Below are positions 52,529 through 61,990 of a DNA stretch of 64,000 nucleotides, one piece after another. Every line of letters begins with the position of its first letter. Within the stretch, counting starts at the first letter, position 1. Source of the stretch: Thiodiazotropha sp050291245 (GTDB lineage Bacteria > Pseudomonadota > Gammaproteobacteria > Chromatiales > Chromatiaceae); contig JBNKJP010000012.1 in the NCBI GenBank assembly GCA_050291245.1, forward strand, positions 62,001-126,000, given 5' to 3'. The notes under the pieces were generated by a model. It was not told the origin of the DNA and made no database searches. It worked only from the letters and a program-made list of their open reading frames with translations. The position numbers and the translations under genes are program-made.

Positions 52529-53014
52529 ATGACCCAGCAGGCCAGCCCCATCAAACACAACGGACGATTCCCCCGCGGATCGCGGATCACTACCCGGACC
52601 CACAATCACCCAAATGGATTCACCCTGATCGAGGTCATGGTGGTGGTCGTCATATTGAGCATCCTGGCCGCGATCGTGGTACCGAAAATCATGGACCGCC
52701 CGGAACAGGCCCGTATCACCAAGGCCAAGAGTGATATTCGGGCCCTCGAAGCGGCGCTCAATCTCTACCGGCTCGACAACATGACCTACCCCACCACGGA
52801 TCAGGGACTCGAGGCGCTGGTCAACAAGCCGAATGATTCTCCGGAACCGCGTAACTGGAAGGAAGGCGGATATCTTGACCGACTGCCCGTTGACCCCTGG
52901 GGCAACCCCTACATGTTCCTCAACCCGGGCAGTCACGGATCCATCGACATCTACTCGGCGGGCCTCGACCCCCAGTCCACCGACGACGACCTCGGCAACT
53001 GGAATCTGGAGTGA
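52529..53014 (+). CDS. gspG: Type II secretion major pseudopilin GspG
   Basis: 161 residues from ATG 52529. After a 30-residue leader the prepilin peptidase site is NG/FTLIEVMVVVVILSILAAIVVPK, with E5 in place. Conserved MDRPEQARITKAKSDIRALEAALNLYRLDN, YPTTDQGLEALV and YLDRLPVDPWGNPYMFLNPGSHG with a Ca-binding-type C-terminus mark it as GspG. The leader is unusually long; upstream in-frame starts would lengthen it further. First gene of gspGHIJKLMN-D-E-F. Confidence 0.96.
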   Translation: MTQQASPIKHNGRFPRGSRITTRTHNHPNGFTLIEVMVVVVILSILAAIVVPKIMDRPEQARITKAKSDIRALEAALNLYRLDNMTYPTTDQGLEALVNKPNDSPEPRNWKEGGYLDRLPVDPWGNPYMFLNPGSHGSIDIYSAGLDPQSTDDDLGNWNLE

Positions 53015-53601
53015 CCGGCCAGGTCATGCCACGGATCGCGCAATCGACCTGGGTGCCGCGGATCGACAACGTAAAATCCGCGCTTCCCAACCGCTTGCGC
53101 AGGCCGCCGGAACGGGCTCAGGGTTTCACTCTGATCGAAGTCATGACCGTGGTTTTCATTATCGCGATCGTGATCAATCTGGTATCGATATCGATGGGTC
53201 GAAACACACCGGCGGACCGCCTCAAAGAGGAGGCGGACCGGCTCACCAGTCTGATTCAACTGGCCAGCGAAGAGGCCCTGCTGCGTTCCGTGCTGATCGG
53301 TGTGGATATCGCCGAAGAACACTACGGCTTCCTGTCACTTTCCGAGGAGGGTAACTGGGAATCCGTGGATGATACGCTGTTTCGGGATCGGGAGCTGCCC
53401 GAACCGATGACGCTGAGTATCGCCACCACACTCGAGGATGGGGACAACGAGGAGAAACGCACCCCGGAAATCATCCTGATGAACAGTGGCGAAATGACCC
53501 CATTCGAGATGAAAATCAGCTCCCGTGATGCAGAAAGCTATTATCGACTCACAGGAAATGAAGTCGGAGAGCTGGCGTTGGAACATGTCTCACCCTATTG
53601 A
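53011..53601 (+). CDS. gspH: Type II secretion minor pseudopilin GspH
   Basis: 196 residues from GTG 53011, which overlaps the gspG stop; ATG 53026 is an alternative. Cleavage site QG/FTLIEVMTVVFIIAIVINLVSIS with E5. The remainder (RLKEEADRLTSLIQLASEEALLRSVLIGV) is the GspH pattern, a long helix followed by a beta-rich globular domain. It belongs to the tip of the pseudopilus. Adjacent to gspI with a 17-nt overlap. Confidence 0.9.
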   Translation: MTGQVMPRIAQSTWVPRIDNVKSALPNRLRRPPERAQGFTLIEVMTVVFIIAIVINLVSISMGRNTPADRLKEEADRLTSLIQLASEEALLRSVLIGVDIAEEHYGFLSLSEEGNWESVDDTLFRDRELPEPMTLSIATTLEDGDNEEKRTPEIILMNSGEMTPFEMKISSRDAESYYRLTGNEVGELALEHVSPY

Positions 53602-53992
53602 TCGATCCAGACGGTCTCCAACGGCCAGACACAGTAGGGGATTTACCCTGCTCGAGATACTGATCGCCCTGGCGATCCTGGCGATCGCCTTTGCCTCGAT
53701 TATTTCCGTATCCACGAATCAAACGGTGAATGTCGCCTATTTGCGTGACAAGACCCTGGCTCACTGGGTGGCGATGAACCAGATGACCCTTCTGCAGGTC
53801 AGCGACAAATGGCCGGACATCGGCACTAAGAAAGGTGACGACGAGATGGGCCTGCACAAATGGCACTGGGAGCGAAAGGTTGAAAAAACCCCGAATGACC
53901 AGGTGCGTAAAGTCGAAATCCGGGTATTCCGGGAAAAAGGCGACGAGGACAGCGTGACCAGTCTCATCAGTTTCGTCTCAAAAGCCTCTTGA
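53585..53992 (+). CDS. gspI: Type II secretion minor pseudopilin GspI
   Basis: 135 residues from ATG 53585. Cleavage site RG/FTLLEILIALAILAIAFASII with E5. The motif TLAHWVAMNQMTLLQVSDKWPDIG, which includes the A.WVA.NQ sequence, is diagnostic for GspI. Its start lies inside the end of gspH, typical of this operon. Nucleates the tip complex with GspJ and GspK. Confidence 0.95.
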   Translation: MSHPIDRSRRSPTARHSRGFTLLEILIALAILAIAFASIISVSTNQTVNVAYLRDKTLAHWVAMNQMTLLQVSDKWPDIGTKKGDDEMGLHKWHWERKVEKTPNDQVRKVEIRVFREKGDEDSVTSLISFVSKAS

Positions 53993-54738
53993 TGATGGCC
54001 ATGACGCATCCCCTCCCGGTCAACCCATACCGTCACCCCAGACCAGGCTCCCGCATCCCTGGCGGACGCCGGTGGCTGGATACGCCCCGTGCCGTCCAGC
54101 ACGGCTTCACCCTGTTGGAACTCCTCATCGCGATCAGCATCTTTGCCATTATCGCCACTTTCGTCTATTCCGGCCTCAAGGTGGTTCTGGATACGGAACA
54201 GCAGACCCGCCTCTACAGCAACCGTATGACCCGACTGCAATTGGGTCTCAATCTCATACAACGGGATATCATCCAGGCGGTAAATCGTCCCATTCGGGAT
54301 CAGAATGGTGACACACAACCCGCCCTGGCAAGCGGTGGATTCTCAGGCTTTCTGCTCGAACTGACCCGGCAAGGCTATGCCAACCCCATGAAACTCCATC
54401 GCAGCAATCTGCAACGAGTGGGCTATCAGCTTGAAGAAGAAACCCTATACCGGGTCACTTGGCCGGTTCTGGACCGAGCTCAGGATACCGAACCCAATCG
54501 ATTCAAACTGTTCGACCAGATCAACACTCTGGAGATTACCTACTACGACAAAGAGCTGAACAAACAGGATCGCTGGCCTCCCGAGATCAGCGGAGTCGAC
54601 GCCGATAAGCCACCCAACCTGCCCGTTGCCATCGAGATCAACATGGAACTCAAAGATTGGGGCAATATCCGGCGCATCTTTCCCATGACGCGTGATATCC
54701 CTGCGAAGAAATCGAACCCGGTGTCACAACAACCATGA
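53992..54738 (+). CDS. gspJ: Type II secretion minor pseudopilin GspJ
   Basis: 248 residues from ATG 53992, overlapping the gspI stop by 1 nt; ATG 54001 is possible. Cleavage site HG/FTLLELLIAISIFAIIATFVYSGLKVVLD with E5. LNLIQRDIIQAVNRPIRDQNGD and YYDKELNKQDRWPP match GspJ. The leader of about 37 residues is long, as in GspG. Forms the quasi-helical tip with GspI and GspK. Confidence 0.94.
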   Translation: MMAMTHPLPVNPYRHPRPGSRIPGGRRWLDTPRAVQHGFTLLELLIAISIFAIIATFVYSGLKVVLDTEQQTRLYSNRMTRLQLGLNLIQRDIIQAVNRPIRDQNGDTQPALASGGFSGFLLELTRQGYANPMKLHRSNLQRVGYQLEEETLYRVTWPVLDRAQDTEPNRFKLFDQINTLEITYYDKELNKQDRWPPEISGVDADKPPNLPVAIEINMELKDWGNIRRIFPMTRDIPAKKSNPVSQQP

Positions 54739-55724
54739 CCAGGCACACAAAGACCTTCGGATCACACCAAAAGGGCGTGGCGCTGCTCACCGCCATCATC
54801 ATCGTCGCGATGGCCTCGATCGCAGCCGTGGCCATGGCCCATCAAATGCAGCTCAGCATCCGCCGTACCGGAAACATCCTGACCTCGGATCAGGGGTTCT
54901 ATATCACCCTTGGCAGTGAGGCCTGGTCACGGGTCATGTTGATTCAGGATCTGAAAGACGATGGCGATAAGGGTTATGACGGACTGGATGAAGATTGGGC
55001 ACAGGAGTACCCTCCCGTCCCCGTGGAGGGTGGCGAGATTCAGGTACAGACCACGGACCTGCAAGGGCGCTTCAATCTCAACAATCTTCATCTGAATGAG
55101 GAGGCGGATACCCAGGCCAAGGAGAGGGCCGCCACCTACCTCGCCCAATTTCAACGCCTACTGGTGCTTCTGGAACTTCCGGAATCGATCGCCCAGGCCA
55201 CCCAGGACTGGATGGATGGGGATATCAACACCCTGTTTCCCGATGGGGCGGAAGATCTGACCTACCTATCGGAGGAACCGCCCTACCGAACCGCCAACGG
55301 CCTGATGGGCGATGCCACGGAATTGCGACTCATCAAAGGGGTCGATACAGAGATCTATGAAAAGCTGGCCCCCCATGTAGTAGCACTACCTGAAGAGACC
55401 CCACTGAATGTCAACACTGCCGATCCACTGGTCCTGCAATCCCTGCTCCCGGGACTCGGCGAAGCGGACGTGGAACAGCTGACCGGAGACCGAGAAGAGA
55501 ACCCGTTCAAAGACAAGAAAACATTTATTAGCAGATTGAGAGATCTTTTGGATGAAAATAAAGTAAAATCTGAAGAGATCGAGCCATTGATCTCGGTTAA
55601 CAGTCATTTTTTTCAGTTGGAGACGGTTGTTCGCATGGAAATCAGCAGCCAGAGGTTGGTCAGCCGTTTGTATAAAAGCGACCAGGATGTCGTAGTCATT
55701 TCCCGTACCCTTGGGGTTTATTGA
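54735..55724 (+). CDS. gspK: Type II secretion minor pseudopilin GspK
   Basis: 329 residues. Leader MTRHTKTFGSHQKG then VALLTAIIIVAMASIAAVAM. As usual for GspK the glutamate at +5 is missing, which fits a protein at the very tip. GRFNLNNLHL, LNVNTADPLVLQSLLPGLGEADVEQL (helix-hairpin-helix-like) and a large alpha domain identify it. Start overlaps the gspJ stop by 4 nt. Confidence 0.95.
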   Translation: MTRHTKTFGSHQKGVALLTAIIIVAMASIAAVAMAHQMQLSIRRTGNILTSDQGFYITLGSEAWSRVMLIQDLKDDGDKGYDGLDEDWAQEYPPVPVEGGEIQVQTTDLQGRFNLNNLHLNEEADTQAKERAATYLAQFQRLLVLLELPESIAQATQDWMDGDINTLFPDGAEDLTYLSEEPPYRTANGLMGDATELRLIKGVDTEIYEKLAPHVVALPEETPLNVNTADPLVLQSLLPGLGEADVEQLTGDREENPFKDKKTFISRLRDLLDENKVKSEEIEPLISVNSHFFQLETVVRMEISSQRLVSRLYKSDQDVVVISRTLGVY

Positions 55725-56950
55725 TGGCGGAAGTTTTCGTATTGCAGTGTCATGACAGCCGCTGTGAGCAGGTCAGTTGGTCGATTCGCGGGGGCGCTGT
55801 CAGCGAGACGGCGGAAGGCACTCTGGCTGATGCCGCGCAACAGGCCCGTGGACGCCGGACCCTGGTGCTGATTCCCTCGTCCGAAGTGCTGATAACCCAC
55901 GTCAGGATCCCAACCCGTAACCGCCAGCGACTGTTGCAGGCCATACCTTTCTCCCTGGAAAACGAACTCACCGAAGATATCGACGAGCTGCATTTTGCGG
56001 CTGGCGGTATCGATGCCGATCAACTCACCCCGGTCATGGTGATCGCCCGACAACGTCTCGAGGAGTGGCTCACGCGCCTGGAAGAAGCCGGCTTGGAACC
56101 CATGGGGCTGTTCGCGGATCTGACCTGCCTGCCCAAACCGGAGGGGGCCTGGAGCCTCTATCAGGACCAGCAGTTTCTGCTGGTACAAACCCAGCAGAAT
56201 CAGGGATTCTGCGTCGATACCATGAATGCGGAGTCGGTTCTCGGCTTGGCTCTGAACCAGGCTCAGGAGCACCCGCCGCAACAGCTGATTGTGCATTGCC
56301 TCGAAGGCGCGGAACCGGTACCCAATCTCGAATCCCTTGCCCCCGATTGTGAAATCACCGTCCAATCAGTGCCCTCTCGAAGCCAGCTTACCGCCTTACT
56401 GGCATCGAATCTCAACGAAAAGAGCCAGATCAATCTCCTCCAAGGCCAGTACCTGAGGGTCGACAAAATGACCCTGCAGTGGAAACGCTGGCTGCCGGCT
56501 GCGGTTTTAGGAGCGATTTTCGCGGGCCTCTCAATGGCCACCACCGTAAAGGACTACTACAGCTATGAACAGCAGAGCAAGGCCCTCGACCTCGAGATCA
56601 GGAAGACCTTCCAGGAAGCTTTTCCTGATATCAAACGCATCGTCGACCCCAGGGTCCAGATGGAGCAACAGCTCAAGGGGCTTCAGGGTAGTGGCAAAGG
56701 CTTTGCCCAATTCTCCAGCCTCTTCATCCCCGCTGCTGAAATCGTGAAAAAGGCCCCGAATACCACTCTGGAGAGCATCAGTTTCCGAGATGGCCAGCTC
56801 GACCTGCAACTGACCATCAAAGAGTTACAGGCACTGGAACCCCTGAAAAACCAATTGCGAGCAGCCGGCTTGAGTGTTGAGATCCGTTCCGCCAACGCCT
56901 CGGGCAGTCAGGTGACCTCCCATATTCGAATCACGGGAGCGAAATCATGA
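55724..56950 (+). CDS. gspL: Type II secretion assembly platform protein GspL
   Basis: 408 residues from ATG 55724, which overlaps the gspK stop by 1 nt; a TTG one codon upstream is less likely. Actin-like cytoplasmic domain (IRGGAVSETAEGTL, VLIPSSEVLITHVRIPTRNRQRLLQAIPFSLENEL) followed by one membrane segment near 250 (WLPAAVLGAIFAGLSMATTV) and a periplasmic ferredoxin-like domain. It recruits the ATPase GspE to the membrane. Confidence 0.94.
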   Translation: MAEVFVLQCHDSRCEQVSWSIRGGAVSETAEGTLADAAQQARGRRTLVLIPSSEVLITHVRIPTRNRQRLLQAIPFSLENELTEDIDELHFAAGGIDADQLTPVMVIARQRLEEWLTRLEEAGLEPMGLFADLTCLPKPEGAWSLYQDQQFLLVQTQQNQGFCVDTMNAESVLGLALNQAQEHPPQQLIVHCLEGAEPVPNLESLAPDCEITVQSVPSRSQLTALLASNLNEKSQINLLQGQYLRVDKMTLQWKRWLPAAVLGAIFAGLSMATTVKDYYSYEQQSKALDLEIRKTFQEAFPDIKRIVDPRVQMEQQLKGLQGSGKGFAQFSSLFIPAAEIVKKAPNTTLESISFRDGQLDLQLTIKELQALEPLKNQLRAAGLSVEIRSANASGSQVTSHIRITGAKS

Positions 56951-57438
56951 AGCAGTGGTGGCAGAGCAAATCCCAACAGGAGCACCTGGCGCTGATATTC
57001 GGTGCTGGCGCGGTCCTCATCCTGCTCATCTACCTGGTAATCTGGCTACCGTTTACCCGGGACCTGGACAAGCAGGCCCTGCATGTGGAGAGCCAGACCG
57101 CCACGCTACGCTGGATGCAGGACAATGTCGGCCTGGTCCAGCGCATGCGCGCCTCACAGGGCGGGTCACGACAGGCATTCAACGAGGCCCTGCTGACCCT
57201 GGTGGACAGAACCGCCAAAGGCATCCGGTTACGTGATCAGATCGAGCGCATCAAACCGCAGGGGGACAAGACGGTACAGCTTTGGATCGAACAAGCCCCT
57301 TTTGATACCTTGATACGCTGGCTTGGCCAGTTAACCGAACAACACGGCCTGGAGATCGAGTCGCTGAATATTGACCGACAGGATGCTCCCGGACTGGTCA
57401 ATGCCCGGGTCGTGGTCCAGCGGGGTGGCCAAGAATGA
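56947..57438 (+). CDS. gspM: Type II secretion assembly platform protein GspM
   Basis: 163 residues: a short cytoplasmic start, one membrane segment (LALIFGAGAVLILLIYLVIWL) and a periplasmic domain (LRWMQDNVGLVQRMRAS and FDTLIRWLGQLTEQHGLEIESLNIDRQD). The pattern LI.WL..L....G..I is the GspM signature. Partners GspL. Overlaps both neighbours by 4 nt. Confidence 0.93.
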   Translation: MKQWWQSKSQQEHLALIFGAGAVLILLIYLVIWLPFTRDLDKQALHVESQTATLRWMQDNVGLVQRMRASQGGSRQAFNEALLTLVDRTAKGIRLRDQIERIKPQGDKTVQLWIEQAPFDTLIRWLGQLTEQHGLEIESLNIDRQDAPGLVNARVVVQRGGQE

Positions 57439-58193
57439 ATCGTGGCGGGAAACTCACCCTTCTGGGCATAGGCACCTACCTGGCGTTTCTGTTGATCAAT
57501 TTGCCGGCTCAGCATGTATTAGGCTGGCTCAGCGGTGACACAACCCGATTGCCCTTAACCTATGGGCGGATCAAAGGCACGGCCTGGGACGGAAGAATGG
57601 AAGCCATGAGCTTCCGAAAGGTTCCGGTGGACAAATTGAGCTGGAACTTCGCCCCCACCCAGCTGTTTTTCGGGCGCCTGGGATATGACCTGCAGATCAC
57701 CCACCTGGGACAAACCCTGGAAGGGACCCTGAGCCTGGGTCTCGGGGACAATACCCGGTTCGATAGTGTCACGGGCGACCTCCCGGCCGAGCTGATTACC
57801 CCCATACTCGACCTGGCCGAATTCGGTATTGGCGGGCAGGTATCCCTGGACGATGTGGCGATCACTCTGGAAGGTGAACGTCTGGCCCAGGCCAAGGGCA
57901 GGATTCAATGGCGCGGATCCGCGGTCACCCGGCCTTTTCCCCTCAAGATTGGGGATCTTCAAGCCGAAGTCACCACAGACCCGGAGGGCCAGGTGCGGGT
58001 CCAGGTTAAAGACATGGGCGGACCGACCGGCGTGGAAGGTGAAGTGAGTCTCGCACCGGACGGAAACTTCCAGGTGAATGGACATATCAAACCCGGAGCG
58101 GATTCGGATCCCAGCCTGGGTAAGGCACTGGGAGCCTTCAGCAAACGCCAACCGGACGGCAGCTATCAGGTGATATATCGTGACACGCTTTAA
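57435..58193 (+). CDS. gspN: Type II secretion protein GspN
   Basis: 252 residues with an N-terminal membrane segment (TLLGIGTYLAFLLINLPAQHVLGWL) and a beta-rich periplasmic domain (RIKGTAWDGRMEA, LQITHLGQTLEGTLSLGLGDNTRFDSVTGDLPAELI). GspN is found in only some type II systems and is not essential in most. A 183-nt gap separates it from gspD, the longest gap in the operon. Confidence 0.92.
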   Translation: MNRGGKLTLLGIGTYLAFLLINLPAQHVLGWLSGDTTRLPLTYGRIKGTAWDGRMEAMSFRKVPVDKLSWNFAPTQLFFGRLGYDLQITHLGQTLEGTLSLGLGDNTRFDSVTGDLPAELITPILDLAEFGIGGQVSLDDVAITLEGERLAQAKGRIQWRGSAVTRPFPLKIGDLQAEVTTDPEGQVRVQVKDMGGPTGVEGEVSLAPDGNFQVNGHIKPGADSDPSLGKALGAFSKRQPDGSYQVIYRDTL

Positions 58194-58376
58194 TCTTCAG
58201 CTATCCCACGATAGGCCATTGCGCTATCATCTGCTATTATGGAATACATTATATTTACGATATAACCCAATGATGGACAAAGAGTTTCACCTCATGAATC
58301 CGTATTCAGATAACGTTCCGACCAAAACGGATCACAGCTCGCCATCCACGCTGCCTGGCGGGAGGCATTGATTGCC

Positions 58377-60383
58377 ATGACTAAACAGTTCACCCCTTTC
58401 AACAACACTCGGAATACCCGACCACGAACCAGGGCGAGCCTGATTCGGTTGATTTTTGCCGGCGTGCTGTTGAATCTTGTGCTTTCATTCAATCTGCTGG
58501 CCGAGCAGATCACCCTGAACCTGAACAATGCGGATATCGAGGCACTGATCAAGACCGTCTCGGAACACACCGGCAAGAATTTCGTCATCGACCCCCGAGT
58601 CAAGGGCAAGGTGACCGTAATCTCGGCGCATCCCATGGACAGCGATGAGTTTTACGAGGTATTTCTGTCAATTCTCGAAGTTCACGGTTTCTCCACCATT
58701 CCCAGCGGCGATGTCATCAAGATCGTTCCGGATGTGAAGGCGAAACAGGGCGGCATCCCCACCATTGATGCCCCCGGTGAACTGCCGGGGGATCAGATCG
58801 TGACCCGCATTATCCAGGTCAAGAACGTGGCATCCGCCCAACTGGTACCCATCCTGCGCCCTCTGATACCCCAGGAAGGGCATCTTGCCGCCTACCCCGA
58901 TACCAATGTGCTCATCATCTCCGACCGCCGTCGCAACGTGGACCGGGTGATGAAGATCATCGAACAGATCGACACGGTAAGCGACAGCTCCATCGAGGTG
59001 GTCACCTTGCAACACGCATCCGCCGCGGAAGTGGTGCGAATTCTCGAGAGTCTCGACCCTCCCGGTAAGGGTACCAAAAGCAACTCCACCAAACTGGTGG
59101 CAGACGAGCGCACCAACAGTGTCCTGATCAGCGGAGATCCTACGGCCCGTCTGCGAGCCCGGGTTGTCATCGAGCACCTGGACACCCCGTATGATAACGA
59201 AGGCAATGCCCAGGTGGTGTATCTGAAATACGCCAACGCCGTCGATTTGGTGAACGTTCTGACCGGGGTCGGCGAGAACATTGATGATGCCGGCTCAGGG
59301 GCCGCCGGAACAGCCGCCAAAGGCAAACCCAAACAAGCCGTCAACATCCAGGCCGACGAGGCCGCGAACGCTCTGATCATCACCGCGCCACCGGATGTCT
59401 TTCGCTCGTTGCAGGCCATCATACGCAAGCTCGACATTCGTCGGGCCCAGGTACTGGTGGAGGCGATCATCGCGGAAGTATCCTATGACAAGGCCAAGAA
59501 ACTCGGCGTACAGTGGGTCGTGGACGGCACCCCGGACGGTACCGGCCCGGTGGGTGTGATCAATCTGGGTTCGCCCTCTATTACTGAAGTGGCCAGCACC
59601 TATCTCAGCAGTGGCGCGATCAATCTGGGCGCTGGAACTTCCATCGGCCTGGGCAAATTTGACAGCGATAGAATCAACTTCGCGGCGCTGATTCAGGCCC
59701 TGGAAAGCGATACTTCGAGTAATATCCTCTCGACACCCAGCCTGACCACCCTGGACAACCAGGAAGCGGAGATCGTGATTGGTCAGAACGTGCCCTTCAT
59801 TACCGGTTCCTATACCGACAGCGGCGGCACCAGCAGCAGCGTCAATCCTTTCCAGACCGTGCAGCGCGAGGATGTGGGCCTGACCCTGAAAGTCAAACCG
59901 CAGATCAATGAGGGCAACTCTATTCAACTGGAAATCGAGCAGGAGATCTCCAGTATCGACAAGGCCGCCAGCCTTGGTACCAGCGACATCGTCACCAAGA
60001 AACGCACCATCAAGACCGTGATCATGGTGGAAGACGGCAAGACCGTCGTACTGGGCGGCCTGTTGCAGGAGGATCTGCAGCAGACGGAAGACAAAGTGCC
60101 ACTGCTGGGTGACATTCCCCTCCTGGGCGCCCTGTTTCGTGCCAACACGACCACCAAGATCAAACACAACCTGATGATATTCCTGCGTCCGGTCGTGGTT
60201 CGTGATGCCGCCGTCAACACCCAGATCGCCGGTGAAAAGTACAACTACTTCCGGGCCGAGCAGTTGAAGATGAAACAGAAAGGGATCAACCTGATCGATG
60301 ACGAAGAGACGCCGGTGCTACCGCCGCGCTTCGGCACCCTCGCCCCCCCGTTTGATGACCCGGCCCCTGAATCGGAACTCTGA
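58377..60383 (+). CDS. gspD: Type II secretion outer-membrane secretin GspD
   Basis: 668 residues. ATG 58377 is preferred (GGAGG at 58361-58365, 11 nt away); a TTG three codons earlier is too close to it. The signal peptide ends near LSFNLLA (residue 42). N0 begins EQITLNLNNADIEALIKTVSEHTGKNFVIDPRVKGKVTVIS, followed by N1-N3 and the secretin core with VGLTLKVKPQINEGNSIQLEIEQEISSI and VPLLGDIPLLGALFR. The C-terminal S-domain region is short. Channel for folded exoproteins. Confidence 0.96.
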   Translation: MTKQFTPFNNTRNTRPRTRASLIRLIFAGVLLNLVLSFNLLAEQITLNLNNADIEALIKTVSEHTGKNFVIDPRVKGKVTVISAHPMDSDEFYEVFLSILEVHGFSTIPSGDVIKIVPDVKAKQGGIPTIDAPGELPGDQIVTRIIQVKNVASAQLVPILRPLIPQEGHLAAYPDTNVLIISDRRRNVDRVMKIIEQIDTVSDSSIEVVTLQHASAAEVVRILESLDPPGKGTKSNSTKLVADERTNSVLISGDPTARLRARVVIEHLDTPYDNEGNAQVVYLKYANAVDLVNVLTGVGENIDDAGSGAAGTAAKGKPKQAVNIQADEAANALIITAPPDVFRSLQAIIRKLDIRRAQVLVEAIIAEVSYDKAKKLGVQWVVDGTPDGTGPVGVINLGSPSITEVASTYLSSGAINLGAGTSIGLGKFDSDRINFAALIQALESDTSSNILSTPSLTTLDNQEAEIVIGQNVPFITGSYTDSGGTSSSVNPFQTVQREDVGLTLKVKPQINEGNSIQLEIEQEISSIDKAASLGTSDIVTKKRTIKTVIMVEDGKTVVLGGLLQEDLQQTEDKVPLLGDIPLLGALFRANTTTKIKHNLMIFLRPVVVRDAAVNTQIAGEKYNYFRAEQLKMKQKGINLIDDEETPVLPPRFGTLAPPFDDPAPESEL

Positions 60384-60398
60384 TCGGACATCGGTACC

Positions 60399-61964
60399 AT
60401 GGTAGACCAGACATCTCAACTGCTGTCCACCGCCGAGGAGGCCGTCTCGGAACTCCTCGGCGAAAGCATGCTGGAACCCCCGCTACCCCCGCTGCTCCCT
60501 TACAACTTTGCGCGGCGTCATGGCGTGGTGGTGGTACGAGCCCCGCAGACGGGTGAACTGCAACTGTTGCATAAACCCGGCAGCGCTCTCAACGCCCTGA
60601 GTGAAACCCGGCGTCTTCTGGGACAACCCCTGGTTTATCAACAGGTCGATGAAGAGAGCCTCGAAAAACAGCTGTCGCTGATCTACGAGACCGGTAGTGG
60701 CAAGCAGTCGAGCCAGATCATGGAAACCATGGGCGATGACATCGACCTGGACCATGCCGCTCAGGCCCTGAACCAACCCGAAGACCTGCTCGACAGCGAT
60801 GACGACGCCCCGATTATCCGGCTGATCAACGCGCTGTTCACCGAAGCCATCAAAGAGAAGGCCTCGGACATCCATATCGAGCCTTACGAAAGTCGTCTGG
60901 TGGTGCGTTTCCGGGTCGATGGCGTGTTACGCGAGGTACTGACCCCGCCGCGGAACGTCGCATCCTTTCTGGTATCGCGAATCAAGGTCATGGCACAACT
61001 GGATATCGCCGAAAAACGTATCCCCCAGGATGGGCGCATCTCGCTTAAGGTGGGGAACCGCCCCGTGGATGTGCGTGTCTCCACCCTGCCCTCCAGTTAC
61101 GGTGAGCGGGTCGTACTGCGACTGCTCGACAAACAGGCCGGCCGCCTCGACCTGGAACATCTGGGGATGGCCAAGGATCTGCTGAAACAGATCGACCCGG
61201 GGATCATCAAGCGTCCCCATGGGATCTTTCTGGTGACCGGCCCCACGGGTTCGGGTAAAACCACGACCCTGTATGCCTCCCTGAGTCGCCTCAACACCCA
61301 GAGCCGGAACATCGTCACCGTAGAGGATCCGATCGAATACTATCTCGACGGCATCGGTCAGACCCAGGTCAACAACAAGGTGGATCTCACCTTCGCCCGA
61401 GGACTGCGCGCCATTCTTCGCCAGGACCCGGACGTGGTGATGGTCGGTGAGATCCGCGACCTGGAGACCGCCCAGATTGCCGTCCAGGCGAGTTTGACCG
61501 GTCACATGGTGATGTCGAGCCTGCACACCAACACCGCCATCGGCAGTATCTCCCGGCTGCGCGACATGGGCGTCGAACCCTTTCTGCTCTCCTCCAGTCT
61601 GGTGGGCGTCCTGGCCCAACGCCTGGTCAGAACCCTCTGTCCCCACTGCAAGGAGGCCTACCAGGCGACCCGGGAAGAGTTGGACCTCCTGGAGGTACCC
61701 TTCGACGAGAATGAGGTCACCCTCTACTCCCCGAAAGGCTGCGAGAAGTGCCATCAGCACGGCTACATCGGTCGTACCGGCATCTATGAGCTCATCACCA
61801 TCGACGAAACCCTGCGAAATCTCATCCACAAGGGCAGCGGCGAAATCGAGATGCTCAAGCACGCCCGCAAATTCAGTGACAGCATCCGCCAGGATGGCAT
61901 GAAACGGGTGCTCAAAGGCGACACCACCATCGATGAAATCATTCGCGTCACCCAGGAGGGCTAG
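60399..61964 (+). CDS. gspE: Type II secretion ATPase GspE
   Basis: 521 residues. N-terminal GspL-binding part (1-130), then SDIHIEPYESRLVVRFRVDGVL, P-loop GPTGSGKTT (281-289), Asp box TVEDPIEYYLDGIGQTQVNNKVDLTFARGLRAILRQDPDVVMVGEIRD, and His box SLTGHMVMSSLHTNTA. A CPHC...CEKC zinc motif near 425-452 is intact. It powers pseudopilus assembly. The gspD stop is 16 nt upstream. Confidence 0.97.
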   Translation: MVDQTSQLLSTAEEAVSELLGESMLEPPLPPLLPYNFARRHGVVVVRAPQTGELQLLHKPGSALNALSETRRLLGQPLVYQQVDEESLEKQLSLIYETGSGKQSSQIMETMGDDIDLDHAAQALNQPEDLLDSDDDAPIIRLINALFTEAIKEKASDIHIEPYESRLVVRFRVDGVLREVLTPPRNVASFLVSRIKVMAQLDIAEKRIPQDGRISLKVGNRPVDVRVSTLPSSYGERVVLRLLDKQAGRLDLEHLGMAKDLLKQIDPGIIKRPHGIFLVTGPTGSGKTTTLYASLSRLNTQSRNIVTVEDPIEYYLDGIGQTQVNNKVDLTFARGLRAILRQDPDVVMVGEIRDLETAQIAVQASLTGHMVMSSLHTNTAIGSISRLRDMGVEPFLLSSSLVGVLAQRLVRTLCPHCKEAYQATREELDLLEVPFDENEVTLYSPKGCEKCHQHGYIGRTGIYELITIDETLRNLIHKGSGEIEMLKHARKFSDSIRQDGMKRVLKGDTTIDEIIRVTQEG

Positions 61965-61990
61965 GGGATGCGAGTGAACGGGTTCTAATC

